A stretch of 64,000 nt of DNA from Thysanoteuthis rhombus (GCA_963457665.1 OY735231.1:33905369-33969368), one strand, 5' to 3'; positions 52,340 through 63,111 are shown, counted from the first letter of the stretch. The notes: a model not told the origin generated them from the sequence alone. Translations and numbers: made by a program.

Positions 52340-53405
52340 AGATTTTATATTAAGAGTTCTGGAAAACAGTAAAAAACAAAATTTCAATTTAGAAAATAAA
52401 AATAAATGGTCAGAGATATATACAGTATAATAATTGGAGAATGGAATGACAATATCAAAAGGCTATTTTTTTACAAATGAATTCCCTCAATTTACTTCAA
52501 CATTTCCCCAGTGTAAAATGGCTTTATCAAGAAGGTATACTGGGGAATATATGAACTGGTGCTCTTATACTTTGTCCATGACTACTCTATCCAGCCACTG
52601 TTTTCTTCACAGTGGGATCCACTTAATAAATTATCAACCCCGCCCACTACAAGTCAAGGACCATAAATAAAAACACCAGTTTATGTATTCTCTAACATAC
52701 CTCCTTGAAAAAAACCCAGCTTAAACTGGTTAAACATTGAAATAAATTAAAGGAAATCATTTGTTCAAAATATGGCCGTCTGATAGTACCATTTCACTCT
52801 TATATTGTTGGATAAACCATAATCCACACCGATACACTAGTCACGGTGTAATGATGTGTAGAGGTTAATGGACAGACAAAAATAAATTGGAATTTGCCAG
52901 TTCAACAGATGTTGGTCATTAATTTTCCTATTGTGCTGACAAAATTAATCTAAGACCCCATACTGGACATAGCGGGCAGGAATAAAGAAAGTCTACAAAA
53001 AAAACAAAAAAACAAACCAAGACAAGGATAATAGTGTGAAAAATCTGTGTATAAAATCAATTTTTATAAAACAGTCTTTTATGATCTCTAATAGGCCTGT
53101 ACATAGAGAACAAGAACTGCAAGTTCAATGAGGTATCCACTGTAAGGTTTAAATGCTATTATCGCCAGATCTCGTGACCCTGAGTGAAAGATTTTTCTAG
53201 CTAAGATAACAATCTGTTCTTAAAAAAATTCAAACCATAAAATTGTTGAAAACATTATCTTTTTTTAGTGATAAGGTACCAAAGAACCTATATCACAATT
53301 TTCATTCTTCAGTTGGGCAGTTTAAAAATTCTACATATTTTACATGTTGACATTTGGTTATTTATATATAAAAATGTAAGTACTTGTCTTAATTTTATAG
53401 GACGG
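52340..53405. other. Unassigned DNA (1.1 kb)
   Basis: A 78-codon plus-strand frame (52434-52670) and the start of the 107-codon frame 53268-53591 lie here. Neither is recognised, and the second enters fold-back unit E2. Confidence 0.4.
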
Positions 53406-53415
53406 TGTGTATTAA

Positions 53416-53850
53416 TCATTATGTATGATATGGTCAGACTATTGTCTTTGTTTATTTTTTCACAATGTTTCAGCCGTGTACCCTCTGGCCTTTGTCAGGT
53501 GTTGTTGGTTCTAGAATGTGGAATCACGACTCAGAGCGCATGCTCAATCAGACTTGACACGTCATACCTGATTTTTTTATATCCAAGTTGACTCCCTTGG
53601 AAAGAGACTTCTCAAAAAAGCAAAAGAAATTGCCCAATGCAAGAGGGGCAACTCAAAAGTACCCTGATAACACAACCCAAACATACAAAAAAACAGATAT
53701 GTGTCCAGTCCAATCATGCATGCACTCTGAGGAGTGATTCCACATTCTAGAACCAACAACACCCGAATAAAGCTGGAGGGTACACAGCCAAAGAGTTGTG
53801 AAAAAATTTGATAAGGAAAATAATCCGACCATATAATACATATTGATATA
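53416..53850. repeat. Fold-back unit E2
   Basis: The left arm about 53424-53570 contains CACAATGTTTCAGCCGTGTA, CCCTCTGGCC, TCAGGTGTTGTTGGTTCTAG and AATGTGGAATCACGACTCAG. The right arm about 53655-53845 is its reverse complement with substitutions: CTGAGGAGTGATTCCACATT, CTAGAACCAACAACACCCGA, GGGTACACAGCC. The arms are about 150 bases and the loop about 85. The longest matching run is TGTTGTTGGTTCTAGAATGT plus GGAATCAC. Confidence 0.92.
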
Positions 53851-53859
53851 AAATGTAAA

Positions 53860-54080
53860 CCAACAATCGGATTAACCATAACTCATCATCTTCGAATTCC
53901 TGGGATTTTGTCAACCTTATAGCCATTTCAGCAAATCCATCAGAATACAAAAAATTTTCTCAATTGTAAATTAAAACATTTTTTGCTTATTAAATGTAAA
54001 CAAACAATCGGATAGGCTATAACTCACCATTCTTCATTTTCTAATCTTATATGTAAAAAGAGCCGTGTCCATCACACACA
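53860..54080. other. Short unassigned interval with a local duplicate
   Basis: AAATGTAAACCAACAATCGG, then ATTAACCATAACTCATCAT (53851-53890), is repeated as AAATGTAAACAAACAATCGG, then ATAGGCTATAACTCACCAT at 53993-54035. Confidence 0.7.
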
Positions 54081-54082
54081 GT

Positions 54083-54345
54083 ATCCGACTTTTTCCTTTC
54101 TTTCCCAACCCTCTTATCAAATAACCTAAGTTTATTCTCTCAGTCTCCCTTCTCACCCTCTTATCGAACTACCTAACCTTGTTTTCTCCCTTCCCTCTTG
54201 TTACCTTCTTATTAAACTACCCAACTCACTTTTCTCCCGTCTCCCTTCCTACCATCTTATTAAACTACCTTTCTTTTCTCTCCTCATCTCCTCGTATTAA
54301 ACCACCCATCTTTTCTCCTCTATCTCTTTCAGCCGAGTCTGCTAC
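54083..54345 (+). repeat. Polypyrimidine minisatellite (about five diverged units)
   Basis: Units of variable length (42-53 bases) each carry TCTCCCTTCY...CCCTC, then CTTATTAAACTACC or a close variant (CTTATCAAATAACC, CTTATCGAACTACC), then a T/C-rich run. The plus strand is strikingly C/T-rich for over 250 bases. A 78-codon frame at 54179 reads through it. Confidence 0.85.
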
Positions 54346-54562
54346 ACTTATAGTATCCGAAGCAGCCATCAGTCAGGCCTGTCATCACATACTTATGGTA
54401 ACCATCAGAAAATAAACATTTCCAATGATTTTACAGATTACATTCTCCGTTCCCAAGAATGTCACAGCATTGAAGAAACTGATACTTATTCCTAAACATT
54501 AGCATTTGTAGAAAATGAAGATAAGAATGTATATATATATAAATAAAAAATAAAAAATTGCA

Positions 54563-54828
54563 AGTCTGTCACTCAATAGAATTCGTCAACTGATCAGCAT
54601 ATTTTTGACAGCATGAAGTATTGGGGGTGATCAATTGAAAAATTGGTAAAAGAGATGATCAATGAAGGAGTTATTACTCTTGTCTTTTGTTGGGTGGTGA
54701 TCACTAAAAAGTTAAAATTTTCAAAAAACCAGTGTCAACACAGCACAAACTAAGGAGCCAATTTAGTACAAATTTATATGCTAGACATAATAAAGAGCTC
54801 TGTAGTTCCGTTGATGTGTCCTGTGTAG
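54563..54828 (+). repeat. Family A repeat, copy 21 (short)
   Basis: CAAGTCTGTCACTCAATAGA, GGGGGTGATCAATTGAAAAA, TGATCAATGAAGGAGTTATT, TTTTGTTGGGTGGTGATCAC, GCTAGACATAATAAAGAG and AGTTCCGTTGATGTGTCC. The tail is replaced directly by the head of the next copy. Confidence 0.85.
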
Positions 54829-55167
54829 ACAGGTCTGGTCAGTCACTCAGAGGAAACCATCATGTGACCATGTCTATTGGCAGCATGCCATTAGGAGGTG
54901 ATACATTATAAAATTTGAAAAAGGGGTGATCAATGAATGAGTTAATTTTCTCACCTTTTGTTGGATCACTAAAAAGTCAAATTTTTTCAAAAACAACCAC
55001 GAACACTGCCAGACATAAACTAAGTTTTTTTTTAGACATAATAATGAGTAAATTCTCAGCCCTCTAGCTCCATTGGTGCGACTTGTACACATGACACATA
55101 CATAGTCAACCAGCCCAACATCAGCTAGGATCACTTAAAAACTGAAGAAACCAACATTGACAGTCTC
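54829..55167 (+). repeat. Family A repeat, copy 22 (head-to-tail with copy 21)
   Basis: It begins CAGGTCTGGTCAGTCACTCA immediately after GTGTAGA of copy 21. The order is AACCATCATGTGACCATGTC, GGGGTGATCAATGAATGAGT, TTTTTTAGACATAATAATGA, CCTCTAGCTCCATTGGTGCG and AACTGAAGAAACCAACATTG. Confidence 0.88.
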
Positions 55168-55188
55168 TATATAGATGAATAGACAGCC

Positions 55189-55262
55189 TAAAGCTAGACA
55201 GCTAGACCAACTAAATAACTGAAAAAAAACCCATGTTGACAGTATTTGTTCATAGTTGGTAA
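55189..55262 (+). repeat. Family A repeat, copy 23 (tail only)
   Basis: CTAGACCAACTAAATAACTG, then CCCATGTTGACAGTATTTGT, is a third, tail-only copy following the two tandem copies. Confidence 0.65.
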
Positions 55263-55269
55263 CAGATTT

Positions 55270-56100
55270 GACTTGAGAACAAATTTTTCAACTCCCTTAA
55301 TGGGAATAAAAAGTAATTTTTACATATGCTTCTAAAACATGATTTATTTTTTTAGAAGTCCTTGGAGGATATCTTGCAAAATGATTTCACAGTTTGATTT
55401 GTTTTTTTGTTTTTTCTCTAAAAACTTCTACAAAGCTTATAAGATTTAATTTTAAATTTTGACGTATTTAAATAAATTTCTCTATTACATTCTTTTATTT
55501 ATTTAATTTCCCAAGAATGCTGAATTAAGTTTGTTAGATTGCAGAATATGATTATAATTTTTTCTCTAGTGAAAATGTTATGTTCCACATCTTTTCATCA
55601 AAATTTTCAAGGCAGTGATATCAAGTCAAAAAATCCAGGATCACATGTCACCGGGAAGGTTTGCCACAGATATATAAAAATGAAGAAAAACATTTTAATT
55701 ATATTCAACATTCCATCAAATGTTGGAAAAAATTTCTCATTTTCCTGTTTAATCTATTTATTTTCTTCCAGCTTATTGACTGAGTTACATGATGAAAGAT
55801 GGCTGAAGTTTTTCATTAAATTTTTGGCTTACAAAATTCATGTCTAAGGAAATGTCATAACTCATTTTCCGTGCGCTTATAATGTTTCAATTTATTATTC
55901 TAATACACCCTAACAGGAAATTTGAACAACAAAAAATCAGATAAATGTACAATATTTCATAACAACTTGATTCTAAAATTCTGTTATATCTAGGATGATT
56001 AAATTTTCTCTATATCAGATATTCATGAAGATTTTTTTTTTAACGTGCACCAAAAATTAAAGAATCAGCAATAAATTGGTAAGGATATTAGAGAGGATAT
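55270..56100. other. Unassigned AT-rich DNA
   Basis: A 102-codon plus-strand frame (55539-55847) is unrecognised. Its composition is typical of AT-rich noise. Confidence 0.4.
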
Positions 56101-56104
56101 ATAT

Positions 56105-56205
56105 CAGGGGTGACCAAACCGTGGCTCATGAGCCACATGCAGCTCTTTGATATTTAATGTGCGGCTCATGGAAATATTTTGGCTGAGCTCCTTTTCTCAT
56201 TACAG
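56105..56205 (+). mobile_element. Possible hAT-type transposon terminus
   Basis: CAGGGGTGACCAAACCGTGG, then CTCATGAGCCACATGCAGCT, resembles the 5' end of widespread hAT-derived repeats (CAGGGGTG.CCAAACT..GGCTCGCGAGCCACATGCGGCTC type). It contains the perfect palindrome GGCTCATGAGCC (56123-56134), and GCGGCTCATGG follows. No transposase or partner terminus was found nearby. Assignment rests on remembered terminal sequence. Confidence 0.5.
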
Positions 56206-56814
56206 TTGATATAAAAAGCAAATTAAAAATTCAAGCTATATAAATCAATTTATCCGATACAAACAGTGACCCATCATTTGATTGAAGAACAAATTTATTG
56301 TTTATGGTAAGAAAAAAATATTCAACTATATCAAACCCTGATGTTGGACCTGATACAATTAATACAATCATCAGTCAAGGTTTCTAAACTATTTAGTATA
56401 TATGTATATTACTTTGACTAATACAAGTTACCAGTTTAGACATATAAATGAATAGGTATCATAGCTTACTTGTATTTGTTGATATTTATATACATTTTTT
56501 GTAACGAAATGTTTATATAGCAATAAAACGGTGTGTAAATTTTTTTTTTTTACATTAGACTACTGATATATATTTTTTTCATTCTGCTCTTATCGAAGAG
56601 ATATTGAAAATGTGAGCATTTATGTTTTAACATCTTTGACCTCTCAGCTATTCCATTGTTTTGATAAACAGTTCACAACTCTTGAATAAATAACATTCAA
56701 TCCAAAATTTCTACACAGCCACAAAAGATACAAACTTGTAAAAAACAATAACCAATATATTAAGGATTCTATTGGATTAAAAAAGATTTCAAAGCCGTTC
56801 AATAATTTATCCAC
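56206..56814. other. Unassigned AT-rich DNA
   Basis: Nothing recognised. Confidence 0.4.
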
Positions 56815-57060
56815 CAAAAAGCCAAATATGCAAATTTCTTTCCTGTTTGTTTGCATATTGATCTTATTGATTGTTTTATCTTTATATAATGACATAACAA
56901 TGAAGATCACTTCATAGAAACTCTAAAGACTTCTTGTCAAATCACACATTGAAACAGCTTGTGTTGAGTTTAGACTTTAAAAAAAATACTTAAAATTAGG
57001 ATACTTGAATTATCAAAAATGAATTACCCACCAAAATAGCTTTAAACACCTTTGTGCTGA
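56815..57060 (+). repeat. Dispersed repeat L, copy 2
   Basis: Counterpart of 590-840: TGTTTGTTTGCATATTGATC, CACTTCATAGAAACTCTAAA, GAAACAGCTTGTGTTGAGTT and AAAATTAGGATACTTGAATT. Confidence 0.55.
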
Positions 57061-57204
57061 TTAATACATAAATAACCCTGTCATTTTTTACGGGTATATT
57101 CTAGAAATGAATAAAACTTTTCACGGAGTTATGATATTAGCTAACAGAAGGCTTTATTTCCTGTCTGAATTTTCTCAGACTATTGTCCTTGTTTCAGTTT
57201 ATCC

Positions 57205-57505
57205 TTTGAACATATTTCAGCCATTGAACCTTATCAGTTTTTTCATGGGTCTAAATAACCCCTTAGAAAAATTCCTCAGTGGCACCGGTTTCGGACATCA
57301 ACTTGATTATGACTCCAAGAACGATCAATAACAAGGTTAAGACATTAGGATTTCTTCCATCTGAAAATAGAGTGGAGTGGGAACATTACACCCCAATGCT
57401 TTGACGGTGGCCCTTCACCCGTACAATCTGAACCATCCCCATTTATGACACCCATAGGAAGAAGGCTGTAGGGTATAATGGCCGAAACTGTTGGATGGGT
57501 CTTAG
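57205..57505. repeat. Fold-back unit E3
   Basis: The left arm 57209-57255 (CATATTTCAGCCATTGAACC, then TTTTTTCATGGGT) is mirrored by 57446-57500. The reverse complement there reads CAACAGTTTCGGCCATTATA, then CCCTACAGCCTTCTTCCTAT and GGGTGTCA. The loop is about 190 bases. The arm is the same as in units E1, E2 and E4. The LINE copy at 57541 starts about 40 bases to the right. Confidence 0.6.
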
Positions 57506-57540
57506 TTAGAAAAGAGGATAAGGCTTGGCATCCCACGGAG

Positions 57541-57845
57541 GGATCACAAGACAGCAAAGTATAGAGAAAATCAGGAGTCAGAAATATTATAGAATCTATA
57601 AGAAACTCAAATAGAAATGGACAGGTCATGTTGCAAGAATGTCAGACAACTGCTTGACATCACAGACTACAACGTGGATCCCCAAAGATCCTCTATAAGA
57701 CTGGCTGACAGAAAATAAGATGGGCTGATGACTTAGATAGGTTCAGGAGATATTGGCACTGCACCGTCCATGATAGCAAGACCTGATAAGTCTTGGGGAA
57801 GGTCTGTGCTCATTGATGGACATTGAAAGACTGATGATGATGATA
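57541..57845 (+). mobile_element. RTE-like LINE 3' end, copy 5 (degenerate)
   Basis: CACAAGACAGCAAAGTATAG corresponds to the HKTAQYI codons of copy 4. Then come ATTATAGAATCTATAAG, TGGACAGGTCATGTTGCAAG, TGGATCCCCAAAGATC and TTGGGGAAGGTCTG, with many stops and indels. It ends AAAGACTGATGATGATGAT with a (TGA)n tail. Confidence 0.82.
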
Positions 57846-58130
57846 CCTATACTTGCAAGTCATGTCAGATATTCAATTTGTGAGTGTTTTGCTTCAATTT
57901 CGCTACTGATATTGAAAAGTATGCCAGCATCATGTTCACCAGAATAAAATTATATCATCATACAAGCTATCTGACAAGTAAAAAAGATGGAGGTCAGTTA
58001 ATCAATACAGTAAGTTTCACAATAGAGAATTATGAAAACCAAGCCTGTTTCCAAGCAGATTGAAGTGCATTCATATGCAGCTTTATTGAACTCTCACAAC
58101 CCTGTCTGTGTGGATGTGTTAGTACACACA
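57846..58130. other. Unassigned DNA between a LINE tail and (TA)n
   Basis: Nothing recognised. Confidence 0.35.
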
Positions 58131-58265
<135 letters not shown>

Positions 58266-58269
58266 AATG

Positions 58270-58700
58270 AGCAATGCAGGTCAATACAGATGGTATAAGA
58301 CATCAATGTAAATCAAATGTACAGGTTTGAATATGGCTCATTCATCAGTTTATCTATGTGCTAAGCTTCAGTCCTTGTTAGTTAGGCCAAGAACCATATA
58401 TCTGTGACTGCAACAACCTATCTGATTGCATCTATATATAAATATGAATTTTTACCAAATAAACACCTCATGACTTTTTTTTGTGATATTCCAGATTTAT
58501 GGAATTCACCGTCCCGACATCAAGAATGTTTAAACCCCAAGGAGGCACACCAATTTTGGCCAGCAAAATTCGGGAACAAAAAAACAATGAATATAGGATA
58601 CACCTCTGAAATAAGTAACAATATGCCAGTAAGATGCAGGGTAAATTTTCAAGACTTCTTTCGGGGAAAAAAATAGTGTCTTCAGTAGAAGGAAATATTG
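58270..58700. other. Unassigned DNA with a 90-codon frame
   Basis: The plus-strand frame 58404-58676 (contains LWNSPSRHQECLNPKEAHQF) has no known family to my knowledge. Its position just upstream of a LINE tail suggests repeat-derived sequence. Confidence 0.3.
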
Positions 58701-58709
58701 TATTTGACC

Positions 58710-58992
58710 ATCAGGAAGAAAACAGGAGTCCCAGATATCATAGAATCTATAAGAAAACTTAGATGGCAATGGGCAGGCCATGTTGCAAGAAAGGCAGGCA
58801 ACTGATGGACATCACGACTCACAACATGGATCCCCAGAGATCATATGCACAGCTGTGGCAAGCAGAGTATTAGATAGAGAGACAAGCTAGACAAAATCAG
58901 AAAGTATTGACACCGCAACATCCACGATAGAGAAGTGTGGCGAATCCTGGGGAGGGTTTATTTTCAACGACGGACATCAAAAGACTGAGGAT
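58710..58992 (+). mobile_element. RTE-like LINE 3' end, copy 6
   Basis: KKTGVPDIIESIRKLRWQWA, GHVARKAGN, stop, WTSRLTTWIPRDHMHSCGKQ, SIR, stop, RDKLDKIRKY, stop, HRNIHDREVWRILGRV and RRTSKD, then TGA. Several nonsense changes fall at R or W codons (CGA/TGG to TGA). It is 5'-truncated at the same KKTG block as copy 2 (16188). The tail is short (GAGGATGAACAG), not a clean triplet array. Confidence 0.88.
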
Positions 58993-58994
58993 GA

Positions 58995-59240
58995 ACAGAA
59001 TTGAGTAGGGGGAAATCAATAGAAAAATTAACATTCTACAATATTGGCCACTTTAGATCGCTTGAACCTCATGGTTTTCTAGGCATCTAGATAACATGTA
59101 GATAGCAATATATGGCGTAATTTTACCTACGCCTCTGTATTTATTCAGATTCATATCTGATAGGGATGAAGGTACACTTGAATCAAATTTCTTTGATGAG
59201 GAATTGTCATTAACATACACTGATTTACTCGGTCTGGTGC
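58995..59240. other. Unassigned DNA
   Basis: Nothing recognised. Confidence 0.35.
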
Positions 59241-59242
59241 AC

Positions 59243-59425
59243 TCATATTGGTTGTTATAGCCACAACGTTTCAGCCATTGTACTCACTGGCCTTTTTGAA
59301 GAAACATTCACAGAATTATTATTCACAAATGAAGGGTTAATTTGAAATCCTGAGAATTTCAACGAATACAACAGCCAAAATGTTGTGACTATAGCAACCG
59401 AGATGAGAAAGCTCGAATAAATTAG
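59243..59425. repeat. Fold-back unit E4
   Basis: Left: CTCATATTGGTTGTTATAGC, then CACAACGTTTCAGCCATTGT. Right, reversed: TCGAGCTTTCTCATCTCGGT, TGCTATAGTCACAACATTTT, GGCTGTTGTATTC. Arms are about 45-50 bases with a ~95-base loop. The same arm sequence as E1-E3. Confidence 0.8.
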
Positions 59426-59633
59426 TGTGTGATAATTTTCTCTACCTAATGATATATAAGAAGATATGGGTATAGAGAGAGTTTATCAAATATTAATTGG
59501 CTATAGCCTGTGAGTTGAGTACAAAATTTAAAACAAGAGAGTGATAATTAATTTTTGTGTTCAGTGAACTAATTGACTCTTCAACAATCTACTCGTTTTC
59601 CAACTCTTAAATTGATAGACCGCTTGAAACTGC

Positions 59634-59803
59634 ACCTAAACACAGTGAAACTTTTCAGTGAATAAAATTAGAAATATTGAACTCTTTCTCACCTAAACAC
59701 AGTGAAACTTTTCAGTGAATAAAATTAGAAATATTGAACTCTTTCTCACCTAAACACAGTGAAACTTTTCAGTGAATAAAATTAGAAATATTGAACTCTT
59801 TCG
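59634..59803 (+). repeat. 57-base tandem repeat, three copies
   Basis: The unit starts ACCTAAACACAGTGAAACTT and ends TTGAACTCTTTCTC. Copies start at 59634, 59691 and 59748. They are identical to one another, the third lacking only the last base or two. No coding or RNA signature. Perfect identity indicates a young array or recent homogenisation. Confidence 0.97.
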
Positions 59804-59809
59804 TGAACT

Positions 59810-60850
59810 GAATAATTTTTTTTTCAAACTTCCTAAAAAAGTATAAAAGTAACTTTATAAAAAGTCATTCCCTCGATTAAAGATCTAAATTTTAAAAAAT
59901 TTTACTTGAAAAAAAAATTTGTATTACTACAACAGGATATATATAAAAACACAAGTACATTCTCCCCCAACCCACATTCATATTTCATACAGTAAATAAA
60001 TCAGAAAATTGAAAACTCTTCTCCCAAATTCAAATGTGCTCATCACTCTCGAAATAGGTTCCAAGGTTGGTATTTTGATGGAAACCAAAAGGTTTATAAA
60101 TGTTCATTATCACTGAGTAGGATCTTTACTCATTCTAGATGTTTCCTAATCAGGATACCAAGTAGAAAAAAGTATTAATAACAAACAGTAGAGACATAGG
60201 TTGATTGATATGACCTACAGCTGTTCGCCTTCACTCATATCTTGTTATGATCTTTCCCTGAGAATAGTACAAAAGAGTTATCAGTATCATTAATTTTTTT
60301 CACTCTTATTTCTACCATCTTACTTTCAGTCGCTACCCATCACAACTACTCTGTCATTCTACAACAAAGAGTAAAAATACATTGTTATACTTAGTCTTGT
60401 TTGGTTTCAATGGTAAATAAACCAGTTTGAGAAGTCAGAGAAAGAAGTGTACACTTCTACATTTTGTTTTCGTTAGTTCTGTGACTGGAATATCAAAACA
60501 TTCGTGTTGTTGGCAAAGATACTTAAAGGTATTTTTTTGTGATTCAACAGGAATGTGACAGAGAATAAACAAATCTTCTACTGAAATAAGAGTTCACATT
60601 TTTTTTCCCTGGCGCTTTGAGCCAACACTTATTCCAATGAATATAATTCTCATGATGTTAACAGAATAAAGAGTGTATGTGAAATAGAAGGAAATCAGAG
60701 TCAAAAAGAAGCTTAAATCTTCAAGATACATTATTAAGGCTGCACTGAGCGGGTTTTATTTCAAGATATTTTGCACTTGGCAACAAAAATAAAACTTTGA
60801 AATTGATCTGATGTCAGAACTTCAATGGAATTAGATGACTGTATCAACCA
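59810..60850. other. Unassigned AT-rich DNA (1 kb)
   Basis: Nothing recognised on either strand. Confidence 0.4.
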
Positions 60851-60854
60851 GAGG

Positions 60855-61045
60855 CAGCTCTAAACAGGGGCATAGCCGAGGGAGATAGTTGGGGGGGGGG
60901 TCTCCAAAAGCTTTATGAATTGTAGTTCACCTACTGCATTTCTACAAAATACTTTTGAAGGCCCCTCAGGAACCCTGCACAAAATAGGGGGGGGGCCACA
61001 GAGCCATGCCCGCTGGGCCCCAAAATCTCAAGCTATACACCTGGC
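60855..61045. repeat. G-rich block with GGGGCATAGCC ends
   Basis: AACAGGGGCATAGCCGAGGG at the left, G-runs of 9-10 at about 60891 and 60987, and GAGCCATGCCCGCTGGGCCC at the right. The ends are partly mirrored (GGGGCATAGCC / AGCCATGCCC), as in small TIR elements. The relationship is imperfect. Confidence 0.35.
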
Positions 61046-61236
61046 TCCAAATCTGTCATTAGTCATTTGAGGATTCATATATTTTTCATTTGTTGGTTAT
61101 GTATTTATTTCATTTTTATACAGCTTTCCTTTCTTATGTCTCTATAAAATACTAACACTTAGTATCAGTCATACATAGCAACTGATTCATAAGAGGTTCT
61201 GTCCGTTGATCGGTCAGTCCCCATATTGTTTCTCGG

Positions 61237-61530
61237 CTGTTTCAGGTCATATTTACTTGAAACTTGATAGAAAGTTGTCCTTTGATGAAATGCCTCTTAC
61301 CTTGAAAACTCTTCTTCTCAGAATCACATGATCTGGCAATAATGACGTTCAAACTTTTATGTTTTAAAATTGATTTTCTCAGCTGTTTTAAGTCAGATGT
61401 ACTTGAAACTTGATAGAAAGGTGTACCTTGATAAGATGCTTCTTACCAAAAAATTATGTTCTACTCAGGGTGATATGATCCAACAATGATGGTGTTTAAA
61501 CTTTATAGTGGATGCCTCATTGAACTTTCA
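61237..61530 (+). repeat. Family H repeat, copy 3 (two ~132-base units)
   Basis: TTGATAGAAAGTTGTCCTTT at 61265 and TTGATAGAAAGGTGTACCTT at 61397 start two units. Each continues with GAT.AAATGC or GATAAGATGC, CTTCTTACC, CTACTCAGGGTGA or CTCAGAATCACATGATC, and CAATAATGACGTTCAAACTT or CAATGATGGTGTTTAAACTT. Confidence 0.7.
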
Positions 61531-61539
61531 GTTCTTAAA

Positions 61540-62395
61540 AAAACAATTCGGCTAAAAACTCAACAAATCGTATTTTTTAAAAATTTTCTCAGTTGGAATT
61601 ATTTATACAGAACTAGATATCTATTCTGAAACTCTCCAAGAATTCATTTCCAAGGTAAATCTTTCCAATTCTGATTATCATATTATTATATCCAGTCCAT
61701 TTTAACACCTGCCAAGCGAAAGGAGATTTCGTAAGCGCTTCTCAGTGTCCGAAGCTGATTAAGACAAACATAAGCCGAGAGAACTGTCCTCCAAGATACT
61801 CAGTACATACACAAAGTTTAGATTCAGATGAAAAATTTTTAATGAAGACAAATAAGCCAGGGCTTCTCAAAGTAACAGCTGTGAGGCCCCAGATTATGTG
61901 GGGATTGGTGGGGGTAGCGAAATATCTAAAACGATCATTTTTTTAAGAATAATAACAAACTAGAGTTTGTTTTTTTGTTTTTTTTTATCTCTATACAAAA
62001 AATGTACTCCTGTGGTGGTTATATATCGCAAAATGTCCCAATTCTGTTCGCTAATTTTTTCAAATAAATTAGGGTTTTGTTATGATTTTGTCATTTCTCT
62101 TTTGAAAAATAAATTCTTAGAAAAAAATTTTGTAATAAACACCATAAAACTTCAAATTATAAATTCACTGCAATTTTTTTATCATTTCAGGAGCTTTCTT
62201 TGTTTAGTCACTCTTAACTTACAACAAAAGACTAATTATAATGAGTCATAGTATCTATTGCCTCTATAACAGTGAGTGAAGGGGGAGCAAAAGATGTCAC
62301 CTGATCAAAGTGGGGGTGACAAGTGAAAAAAACTAAGAAGCTAGAAATAGATAGCTTTCTTGCTTCATTACTATCAGTAGATAAAACAACTTTTT
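61540..62395. other. Unassigned AT-rich DNA with a 94-codon frame
   Basis: The plus-strand frame 61967-62251 is F/L/N/K-rich, as expected from AT-rich noise. I do not call a gene. Confidence 0.4.
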
Positions 62396-62399
62396 TCTT

Positions 62400-62670
62400 T
62401 TGTATAAATGTATTTACTTATTACTATAAAATAAGCCCATGTATATCTCTATGCTGAATTTTCATTACTATCATGACTTGTTAGTTCAGCTCAATCAGTA
62501 AGACAACCTCTTAGCAAACAGTTGGTTGTGAGTTCAAATCACGGTAGGGAAATGTGGTTTTTACATATTGGTTTACATCCCTAATTTTGGTGTTGGTTCT
62601 TGTTCTTGTTACAGTAAACAAACGAAGTCAACTCCAGACTTTACACTAGAGCTTCACAAAAAAGTCTTTT
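62400..62670 (+). repeat. tRNA-derived SINE-like unit D2
   Basis: GACTTGTTAGTTCAGCTCAA, then TCAGTAAGACAACC (A box region), is followed by GTGAGTTCAAATCACGG. GTTCAAATC there is a perfect Pol III B-box core (GWTCRANNC). Downstream, GTTCTTGTTCTTGTTAC.GTA, then AACAAACGAAGTCAACTCCA, is shared with unit D4. The upstream ATGTATTTACTTATTA.. matches unit D3. Confidence 0.65.
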
Positions 62671-62679
62671 CTCCGCCAT

Positions 62680-63110
62680 AAAAGTAAGAACTCAAAGATA
62701 AAGAATTGTTAGTCCGTTGAAAGATTTCTATTGCACTAATGGGTAACATTAACCTAAACTAACTTCCACAAATAATCTGACTTTGTATTTTTTCACATGA
62801 CATCAAAGCTAGCTATAAATGGATTTTTGCAATTTCATCAACCAATCTCAAATGTGATGTTTTGCAGAAAAAGTTGCATTAGGAATCAATATTTGTACCA
62901 CAACCAGTTGCCAGTGAACAAGTGAAGATATAGTTAGGAATTTCATCTGTCTCGTCTACTGTGTGTAAGAGGCAACAAAAGGAACTTCTTTGCAGAATAT
63001 CATTTACGAATCACTATTCTGCCATTATATTTATTTTCATTCAATAAAAGTTCAAGAAAGATCCGATGACCTTGTCAGCCGACTCATCTTTCAAAATTTA
63101 TATGGAATAT
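62680..63110. other. Unassigned DNA between SINE-like units
   Basis: Nothing recognised. Confidence 0.35.
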
Positions 63111-63111
63111 A

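Noticed and set aside
53268-53879. Opposing 100-107-codon frames with similar protein text (RVPSGLCQVLLVLECGITTQS / CVPSSFIRVLLVLECGITPQS)
   Set aside because: The similarity arises because the two frames lie on the two arms of fold-back unit E2, not from paralogous genes.
59634-59803. Centromeric or telomeric satellite
   Set aside because: Only three units, isolated; no telomere-type repeats in the window.
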